64,000 nucleotides of DNA, taken from assembly GCA_043777315.1 (NCBI GenBank), contig JAYVPW010000093.1:1-64000 (forward strand), read 5' to 3'. Positions 59,001-64,000 of the stretch are shown piece after piece. The DNA is from CAIURC01 sp043777315 (GTDB lineage Bacteria > Verrucomicrobiota > Verrucomicrobiia > Chthoniobacterales > Chthoniobacteraceae). A program made the position numbers and the translations under genes. The notes beneath the pieces were generated by a model that saw only the letters and a program-made list of their open reading frames with translations, did not search any database and had not been told where the DNA came from. Position 1 is the first letter of the stretch; each line of letters opens with the position of its first letter.

Positions 59001-61377
59001 CCGCCGCCACCGCGAGCGACCACGTCCCCGCCGTGAGCGTGGAAGTCGTCCGATAATTCAGCGCCGCCGATACCCCATTCACCGTGATCGAGTAGGTCTT
59101 CGCCACGTTGAACGTCCCGCTGAAAGTCGCGACGCCGTCGGTCGTTTGCTTGTAGCCGTCGGTGCTCGTCCCGCCCGCCGTCGTCGTCACCAGCGAGTAA
59201 TTTTGCTGGATCTGCGCGAGCATGTTCGTCCGCCGCGCGGTGACGTAGGCTTTGATGTCGGGGATGCTGCGGTTCTGCGACACGCCGTCGGTCGTCGGCA
59301 CCCATCCCGTCATGGTCTGATCGATGATCGGATCGATCGTCGCGCTCGTGAACCACGTATTCAGCGCGTTCAGCATCGCCGCATAATATCGCGGCACGAG
59401 TTGCGGATGACTGAAGAGCCGCGCCAGACCGAGCACGCCCGTTCCCGGCGAAGTGCCGCCGTCGTAGCTGAACATGCTGCGCGAGACGCCGCCCGTCGTG
59501 TCTCCGATGTCGAAGATCGTATCCATGTCGTGCGGGATGAATTTGAACCGCGTGTCGATCGTCCCGCGGTAGAGCGAAGCGTCGTCGCCGCCGCCACTTT
59601 GCAGCCCGCCTTCCATGTTCCCGATCAGCGCATCGGTCGCGAAAAAGCGGAACGTTTCATCGATGTCGAGGACCGCCGAAAGAGCCGCGACGTAAGCCGA
59701 ATCCGCGATCGCCGGCTGCCCCGCGGTGCCGCCCGTGATGGGCGCGCTGACGATTTTGCAGAGGCCGACGAGGTCGGTGTAGTCGTTCGCGTCGAGGTTC
59801 GATTCCTTGATGAAAGTGTCCCCGTAATTCGTGCCAGTCTCCCCTTCGTAGCGAAACTCGCCGAGCGCGAGATTGCCCGCCGGCACGCCATCCACGCCCG
59901 GATAGTGGTAATCGAGGCGGTAGAAATTCCCGTCGCCGTCGTTGGGATAATGGTGCTTGGCCCACACCGAACCGCGCCCTTCCACCCGCGCGTAACGTCC
60001 GTACATCGTCGCACCGGCCTGCGCGAGATCCACGCCGTTGAGCCGCACTTTCACGATCGCCGTGTCCTGCGGCGCGACGCCGGCGCGCGTGTAGAGCGCC
60101 GTCCCGAGTGCCTGCGAGTATGGGAAGCGGCTGTTGATCCCGGTCGTCGTGCGGCCGTTCCAAGTGTCCTGGTTCGTGAACCCGACGTGGTAGTTATTGG
60201 GCGGCCCGAGCGCCGTGCTCTGCCCGCGGTTGCCGATCGCGCAGCGGTAGCGCGTCTTCACGCCCTCGCCGTCGTGCGAGATGAACGTCCCATTGAACCG
60301 CGCATCGCTGTGCTCCTGCCCGCTCGTGGTCTGGAGCTGCACCAGTTCGTTGCGCTCCGCCAGCGTCAGGACGATTCGATAAAGCGGGTTGTTCGCCGCG
60401 GTCAGGAACGTCGCCGTCGCGTCGAACGTGTTGTCCACCTGAAACAGCGCGTTCGTCACCTGCCCGAAGGTCTGCGGCGTCACGCCCGGATCGCTGGTCC
60501 GCGCGAGGTCCGGCCACGTCCGTGTGTTCGTCCCGTCCGTCGCGGAAATATACCACTCGACGATCGCGAGATTCGCCTGCGCCGGGATCGTCGCCTCCAC
60601 ATCGCCGTCGCCGTTCGTGTCGGTCATCGGCAGCGCCTGCCACGTCCCCGCGTCCAGCCGCCAATACAGCGTCGCCGTCGCCCCCGCGATCTCATCTTGC
60701 ACGGCGCAGGAAACGACGACCGGCTCCGTCGATTTCGGGATCTCCGGCTTATGTTTCGCGTCCTTGATCAGCGGCGCGATGTTCGCGTTCGCGAGCAAAT
60801 TCGCCGCCCCCGGCGTCCCGCCCACGGTCGTGCTGCTGCCCCAGTTCTGACCCGAATCGAGACTCAGCACGGGATTGCGCAACTCCAGCGATTTACCGCC
60901 GCCGTCCGCCTCGCAAATCCACTCCCAGCCTTTGTGCGTGAGCGACACCGCCGACCGCGCGCGCAACGCCCAGTCGCCCCCGCTCGTGTACGTCACCTCC
61001 GAAATCTTCGTTCCCACCACATCCACCAGTCGGATGGTGTTGCTGTTGTTGCTCAGCGTCCCGAGCCACCCGCCGACCACGTTCGTCACGCCCGGATGCG
61101 CCACCTGAAATTTCGCCACATCCGCCGCCACCACCAGATACCCGCCCGACGCAATGCTCGTCCCCGCGGGAAAGGTGAAATCGACCCCATTCGTGAGCTT
61201 CCAACTCGTGAGATAGACCACGCCGGTACCTGGCACGTTGTAGATTTCGAGCCACTCCTGACCCACATCTTCGAGCGTCCCCGGCGGGTGAAACATGATC
61301 TCATTGATCACCGGCGCGGCACCTGCGCCGGCAATGAGCGCGATGGAGAGTAGGGAGGATAAAACGAGCTTTCGCAT
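53095..61377 (-). CDS. Giant secreted surface protein: lamin-tail, CotH and beta-helix domains
   Basis: The start at 61377 gives MRKLVLSSLLSIALIAGAGA, a signal peptide; 2,760 residues. In order: a lamin-tail domain (about 20-190: VINEIMFHPPG, GQEWLEIYN), a CotH kinase-like region (about 330-700: YRIVLTLAERNELVQL, FKFIPHDMDTIFDIGD), a beta-sandwich that resembles galactose-binding folds (about 1000-1120: YFREVFNVADPSVFTAL, YLNGTEVYRFHMPAG), a long right-handed beta-helix region (about 1230-1980: LTVDDCVLRDAFDKGISLLQ), and three more lamin-tail domains (about 2150-2590: VRLNEILADS, VVKINEWFADGTVLYDNDWL, RITEVMYNPLGGSDYEFVEL). It ends DLDRDGIPALVEFALGLDP, a frequent verrucomicrobial C-terminus. 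It is probably exported and surface-bound, perhaps binding or cutting polysaccharide. Catalysis by CotH is unproven. Confidence 0.85.
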   Translation of the reverse strand: MRKLVLSSLLSIALIAGAGAAPVINEIMFHPPGTLEDVGQEWLEIYNVPGTGVVYLTSWKLTNGVDFTFPAGTSIASGGYLVVAADVAKFQVAHPGVTNVVGGWLGTLSNNSNTIRLVDVVGTKISEVTYTSGGDWALRARSAVSLTHKGWEWICEADGGGKSLELRNPVLSLDSGQNWGSSTTVGGTPGAANLLANANIAPLIKDAKHKPEIPKSTEPVVVSCAVQDEIAGATATLYWRLDAGTWQALPMTDTNGDGDVEATIPAQANLAIVEWYISATDGTNTRTWPDLARTSDPGVTPQTFGQVTNALFQVDNTFDATATFLTAANNPLYRIVLTLAERNELVQLQTTSGQEHSDARFNGTFISHDGEGVKTRYRCAIGNRGQSTALGPPNNYHVGFTNQDTWNGRTTTGINSRFPYSQALGTALYTRAGVAPQDTAIVKVRLNGVDLAQAGATMYGRYARVEGRGSVWAKHHYPNDGDGNFYRLDYHYPGVDGVPAGNLALGEFRYEGETGTNYGDTFIKESNLDANDYTDLVGLCKIVSAPITGGTAGQPAIADSAYVAALSAVLDIDETFRFFATDALIGNMEGGLQSGGGDDASLYRGTIDTRFKFIPHDMDTIFDIGDTTGGVSRSMFSYDGGTSPGTGVLGLARLFSHPQLVPRYYAAMLNALNTWFTSATIDPIIDQTMTGWVPTTDGVSQNRSIPDIKAYVTARRTNMLAQIQQNYSLVTTTAGGTSTDGYKQTTDGVATFSGTFNVAKTYSITVNGVSAALNYRTTSTLTAGTWSLAVAAGGGGVLKPGLNEIVVRFWDAPGGTGNVVQTLAAIVFYNTGTTTQVSGTLTTTAADTIGLLAPASYVPGVPMTVRVDLKDAAGNLDRQAWTKTATLTASGGQTLTPSTVTLYNGMGSALVTVGGGSGGATTQLIQPGGTLAAPNASAPDWKMLDSGADPGTAWLALAFTDTTWKTGKLQAGAGDGDERTLLSNVPASSTNTRRGFYFREVFNVADPSVFTALQIKAVVDDGAIFYLNGTEVYRFHMPAGTPTVTTPASANSDNTTNPTESQIQTYDISAFRNLLVAGPNILAVEVHNYSLGSTYSPDLSFDCELDGIQAATNPGNFTLTAAVPGSTSAVKALTSLGGVAQTSVSGTLATGTTNWSGIIRVTGDVTVPAGGTLVIAPGTTVLLDGTVYTQGTAPDALGKKIIVNGTLSAVGTATQPITFTCSDALNRWGEISQAATGTVTLQYCLLSRACHSTGGGHTGTGPMLRVAGGTLLVEDSVLSDGPGKVLFNSGNPTITFRRTHCGRSVTGPEITGSTLTIEDSNFTEMLAAYRQSGAQDDEDNIYIHDSGGRPVNLRRSVFGIADDDALDCLAGDLTVDDCVLRDAFDKGISLLQNNATVRRSQIVDCDFGISLKTQIGDEATPYTVNVQSCSIVTATHATNTSDQTGGTSYHNVPIFTRNKYGTAANAQLFFNVKNSILSGITPVENDYGTVGSFPLTSITYTCYQKQAGTNPIDPTPPAQTGDITADPLFVDATAKNFKLQPASPCINSGNPAETDPDGSRIDMGALPSGSLATGGTVTWTAAGGPYYITANLTVPAGLTLVIQPGTSVQVAQNARITVKGKLLAQGTAAQHITFSHLAGTIAAGDADPIKVGTQTAAPKWGGLRIVDSMAAENIVSYCDFINAQGTSPVDLAETDQENWGGLGFIRSWGWADHCTWTGSHLRWCYGRCAKLTVSGCTFTDMFDPADTGSLTTSDSPPAGYISGADNKQEPLKVEYKSTDSVLTGNANFVQGFPVGGWFRVYYNDFYGNKGHNDVFDGDGGRVGVTYPLDCRYNYFHGLSGDEHMDLKGDALIANNIIERATKDKWTSDTGYSNAISTDGVGAGTTDMVARNLVFDVDHLINCKLDVAAFVEHNTIANLHADFQYTDSVYGINQAVKCSVVNMLVFNDAGGTPPHGDGAYLGFNVISGVPRLVSEADTVQTATNTINHSYTSKLEFNRNLCDAVTDTSIGFNHPGTIYASAFGTNLPGVPLFVDSANKNYALKQGSPAKGTGPAGLDLGFTIPEWAYIEAGPSLVTNSAAADFLIGGPGLIAYKWRLDGGAWSATIPIGNGAVFSRTVPTVRQAPLTLTGLAAGAHTLEVLGQDFAGNWQDADPAKTYTGQPQFTATARTWTVAPTQQLVRLNEILADSLTAPDAIELYNDGDTAVNLGGYTLTDSVALPAKYAFLAGTMIASKGFLTVTATQTAISLDRDGDGVFLYQAGALVDTVAFGHQLPDLSIGRIGRVGAWTLCTPTFGAANIATATGDPSVVKINEWFADGTVLYDNDWLELANPGTLPVALAGLTLTDNAVGLPGQHVIAPLTFIAPGGFVKFIADGNALAGPGHLAFTLDSQQESIALGTATGTQLDLIIFGPQTTDRSQGRDATGLYTYYELPTRELANGATDPAYLNALAILRSLRITEVMYNPLGGSDYEFVELRNVGATTLQLAGVSIVNGLAFTFPATSLAAGQNVLVVANLAKFRSRYGNLPNVAGTFIGKLDNSGETLAIQLPPPFDAYAMNFAYSDTWQPGTDGPGRSLIVGNTLLPASQWADRSTWLASTAIGGDPDGATLPLHGTYADWSAHFAAGLATADLDRDGIPALVEFALGLDPTAAALPASPGLPATAISADGHLELHLALPDSTLATQLHGQPEITYTVEATDDLVTWNVIATKSFTTPWTAPGTAAGTATITVGTSAAGRIPVTIQDPSSTPNRYLRLRAAWTP

Positions 61378-61518
61378 AGGAGGTGGGGGGCGCCCCGGGG
61401 AATCCCGAGCCGAACTTTTCAAGTAACATCAAACGTGCGCGGCGACACCGAAAGCTTGCGGATTCGCCATACAACCGTGATGCGCCCGCCGCCGAACGCA
61501 CTTCCTCGCGGTGTGGAG

Positions 61519-61573
61519 ATTGTAGGGCGGGCGCTCCGCCTGCCCGGGCAACCGAAGCGGTCGCCCTACAATC
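61519..61573. repeat. R2 inverted repeat, intergenic copy with one decayed arm
   Basis: The left arm GGGCGGGCGCTCCGCCTGCC is good; the right arm GGCAACCGAAGCGGTCGCCC has several changes. ATTGTAGG and CCTACAAT close it as inverse ends. The 304-base gap between the divergent giant-protein gene and the next gene otherwise shows nothing I can name. Confidence 0.85.
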
Positions 61574-61681
61574 CACGGACCGAACGCCGCACGCCTGTGG
61601 CTCGTGCCGAGTGCAGGAATTGCTTTTGCGTCAGCGGAAACCTCCGATGCCCCTCGGAGGCGCGACCTTTTTCTCCCCCCC

Positions 61682-64000
61682 ATGAAAACGCTCCTCCTCG
61701 TCCTCCTCGCACTCACTCCCCTGCTCCCCGCGCAGGCAGGAAATCCGGCGAACCCCATCCTTTTCGTCACGCAGGTGCCGATGCCCGAGGAGGTGAATTC
61801 GCGCACCGTCACCGTGAGCTATCAATCGTGCGTCTCGCCGTTCAGCAACCATCTGGCCGACACCGCGTCCGCGGGGCGCGGCGGGTCGCTGTTCGTGCGG
61901 TTCAGCGATGCGCAGGTCGTCGATTTGCTCGCGGTCGCCGACTGGACCGCGGTCGGCCCGAAGCCCGCGGCGAACACGGTGGCGGTGCGCAATCCGGCGG
62001 TGAACTGGACCGCGGACAAGGCGATTTTCAGCATGGTCATCGGCGCGCCGACCGGACCGGCGGATGCGACCGTGTTCGTCTGGCAGCTTTTTGAAATCAC
62101 GCTCCCGACGCAGGCGCAGCTCGCCGCGAATGTGAAGCCGGTGCTGACGAAAGTGGCGAACCAGCCGGCCTACAACAACGTCTTCCCGACCTACGCGCTC
62201 GGCGGGAAGATCGTCTTTGCCAGCGACCGGCCGTTCAACGGCCAGTCGCATCTCACGCAGCGCGAGGAGTATCTCGGGCTGCCGACGGTCAGCGGCTTGT
62301 GGAGTCTCGACCCGGCAAATGCGGGCTCGATCCTGCTGCTCCATCACTCGCCGAGCGGCGCGTTTTCACCGCAGGTCGATAGCTCGGGGCGGCTCATTTT
62401 TTCCAACTGGGATCACCTCGACCGCGACCCCGAGGCGGTGACCGATTCGCGCAACGGAATCACGACCTCGCCGTATTTTGAAAACTTCACGCAGACCGCG
62501 AACGGCTCGGGAAATTTCGCGGACGAATCGGCCAGCGGCCCCGGCGCGGCGTTCACGCTCGTCACCGCGATGGCGCCGAACACGTGGGACATTTTTCCCG
62601 AGCCGCGGAACTTCGACCACAAGACGCTCATCGACGACTTCCAGAGCAAGATCAACGGCAACGCGCAGAACATTTTTCTGCCGTGGATGATCAATCTCGA
62701 CGGCACCGGCGGCGAGCTGCTGAACCACGTCGGGCGGCACGAGCTCGCGAACACTTTCACCAAGAGTTTCACGACCGATGCGAACATCACCGACTTCAAT
62801 CCGGCGCTCGTGCCGTCGAGCACGAACGGCAATTTCGCGATCCACAATTTCTTCAACAACTTCATGGCGCCGCACGAGGATCCGCTGCATCCCGGCGTCT
62901 ATTTCGGCATCGATTCCGCGGACCTCGGCACACACGGCGCGGGCCAAATCGTGAAGCTCAACAACGCCGGGACGACCGCGGGCGGCGCGCCGCTGAATCC
63001 CGACGGGATCACCGTGAGTTACGTCACCGCCGGCGCGAGCACGGCGAAACCGCGCGGCCTCCCAACCGTGAAGCCGAGCATCAACCTGCCAGCAACCGGC
63101 GCCGCGGCGCTCACGACGCCCGAGGCGCTTTACCGCGCGCCGATCCCGCTGGCGGATGGAAATCTGGTCGCGTCGGCGATCAGCGTGAACCAGACGGATT
63201 ACAACGCCGGCACGCTCGCCGCGCCGCTGCCGGTCGCGGGTTTTGCGTTTCGGTTGAAGTCGCTGAAGCCGTCCGGCGCGACCTTTATCAACGACATCGA
63301 CCTCACGAATGGGCTCACGATCAACACCACATATTGGTCCGGCGCGACGCAGGTGACTTACAACGGAGCCGCATGGGAGCTTGATCCGGCGGAGGTCGCG
63401 CCGCGCAATCCGCCCACCGCCGCGACCTCCGCGATCGACCCGATCGAGGCCGGGGTCTTCACCGCGAATGGCGTCGATGTCCCGACGTTTCAGAACTATC
63501 TGAGCTCGATCAACGCCGCGCTCAGCGTGAGCCGCAACGTGACCAAGCGCGACCTGCACGACCGGCAGCAGCCGTTCAATTTGAAGATCAGTTGGTCCGC
63601 CACGCAGACCACCGCGCCCGCGCCGAACAACACGAACATCTACAACGTCGGCTGGATCCAATTCCTGCAGGCCGACCTCCGCCGCGGCTACAAACTCGGC
63701 GGCGCCACGCCCGCGCCCGGACGACGCGTCGTCTCGACTCCGCTGCATGACACGATGTCGGAAAATGTCGCGACCGCCGGCGCGCCGAGCGGTGCCGTGC
63801 GGCTCGGCGACGACGGCTCGTTCGCCGCGATTTTGCCCGCCGGAAAAGCGATGACGTGGCACCTGCTCGACAACGACGCCGCGAAGACGAGCCAGGTGAA
63901 AGAGCGCTTTTGGGTCACCTTTCAAAAAGGCGAAATCCGCACCTGCGCGAACTGCCACGGCATCAACACCTCCGACCAAACCGGCACCGTCGCGAACCCC
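61682..64000 (+). CDS. Secreted cytochrome-like protein related to HzsA-type proteins (incomplete at window end)
   Basis: From ATG 61682 the frame is open to the window end (773 codons). MKTLLLVLLALTPLLPAQAG is a signal peptide. The mature part starts PILFVTQVPMPEE, then SNHLADTASAGRGGSLFVRF, a pattern I associate with PVC HzsA-related/PD40 proteins, whose propeller lists P-x-FxxxxD repeats (GGKIVFASDRPFNGQSH, AGSILLLHHSPSGAFSPQ, SSGRLIFSNWDHLDRDP). A haem-binding CANCH lies near the end (RTCANCHGIN, about residues 757-761). A periplasmic redox or binding role is inferred. The relationship to hydrazine synthase is only domain-level and does not imply anammox. Confidence 0.65.
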   Translation, partial: MKTLLLVLLALTPLLPAQAGNPANPILFVTQVPMPEEVNSRTVTVSYQSCVSPFSNHLADTASAGRGGSLFVRFSDAQVVDLLAVADWTAVGPKPAANTVAVRNPAVNWTADKAIFSMVIGAPTGPADATVFVWQLFEITLPTQAQLAANVKPVLTKVANQPAYNNVFPTYALGGKIVFASDRPFNGQSHLTQREEYLGLPTVSGLWSLDPANAGSILLLHHSPSGAFSPQVDSSGRLIFSNWDHLDRDPEAVTDSRNGITTSPYFENFTQTANGSGNFADESASGPGAAFTLVTAMAPNTWDIFPEPRNFDHKTLIDDFQSKINGNAQNIFLPWMINLDGTGGELLNHVGRHELANTFTKSFTTDANITDFNPALVPSSTNGNFAIHNFFNNFMAPHEDPLHPGVYFGIDSADLGTHGAGQIVKLNNAGTTAGGAPLNPDGITVSYVTAGASTAKPRGLPTVKPSINLPATGAAALTTPEALYRAPIPLADGNLVASAISVNQTDYNAGTLAAPLPVAGFAFRLKSLKPSGATFINDIDLTNGLTINTTYWSGATQVTYNGAAWELDPAEVAPRNPPTAATSAIDPIEAGVFTANGVDVPTFQNYLSSINAALSVSRNVTKRDLHDRQQPFNLKISWSATQTTAPAPNNTNIYNVGWIQFLQADLRRGYKLGGATPAPGRRVVSTPLHDTMSENVATAGAPSGAVRLGDDGSFAAILPAGKAMTWHLLDNDAAKTSQVKERFWVTFQKGEIRTCANCHGINTSDQTGTVANP

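Noticed and set aside
53080..61353. An uninterrupted plus-strand frame of 2,757 codons antisense to the giant protein
   Set aside because: Its translation is dominated by G, V, A, R, E and D with no domain or leader, as expected opposite a GC-rich gene with strong third-position bias. The minus strand carries a signal peptide and known domains.
61682..64000. Hydrazine synthase and anammox metabolism
   Set aside because: Only a distant domain-level resemblance; no other anammox genes are present and the family is common in non-anammox PVC bacteria.

Overview
The window is GC-rich bacterial chromosome, most likely from a Verrucomicrobiota member (Spartobacteria/Chthoniobacter-like). That placement is inference. 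It rests on the mix of a PEP-CTERM protein, prepilin-type proteins, lamin-tail/CotH/beta-helix giants, a secreted propeller-dehydrogenase typical of PVC bacteria, remnants of a Pup-proteasome locus and a glycogen pathway. There is no rRNA, phage module, CRISPR array or classical insertion sequence. One tRNA with a CAT anticodon lies at 15706-15777 on the minus strand.

Layout. 1-3.3 kb is a graveyard of gene pieces: dop, the proteasomal ATPase gene arc, an SRPBCC protein, a monooxygenase and a cytochrome. A small secreted protein built of seven 12-residue repeats sits among them. 3.3-13.1 kb holds housekeeping genes: pheA, scpAB, a NUDIX hydrolase, an L,D-transpeptidase, rpsT, a Deg protease with a catalytically dead paralogue, and a BaiN/HI0933-type flavoprotein. 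13.1-23.8 kb has a secreted propeller protein, a GT4 glycosyltransferase followed by glgB, a pseudopilin, glmS and glgC; glgB, glgC and possibly the glycosyltransferase make an alpha-glucan pathway. 23.8-36.5 kb has an aldehyde dehydrogenase, an M50 protease, a DUF1460 amidase, a UvrD/PcrA helicase, a cyclase-STAND-TPR regulator followed by two exported proteins, and rpoN. 36.6-43.9 kb has a sigma-54 activator and a six-gene type II secretion block (H-I-J-K-L-M) in which every gene overlaps the next by ATGA, followed by an exported proline-rich protein. 44-52.8 kb has purA, a four-helix-bundle cassette, uppS, a second sigma-54 activator, a PabC-like enzyme and mfd. The last 11 kb encode a 2,760-residue surface protein and the start of a cytochrome-like secreted protein that runs off the window.

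Two themes go beyond ordinary annotation. First, at least seven families of short inverted or iterated repeats fill the gaps between genes, and several lie inside open frames without breaking them: twice in mfd, once in the leader of the GspJ-like pseudopilin, and once as the N-terminus of uppS. This resembles the coding-region palindromic elements of Rickettsia. Second, about eight genes survive only as 5' or 3' stumps, some ending at or next to a repeat, which suggests repeat-associated deletion. All assignments come from reading motifs by eye; no database search was run.
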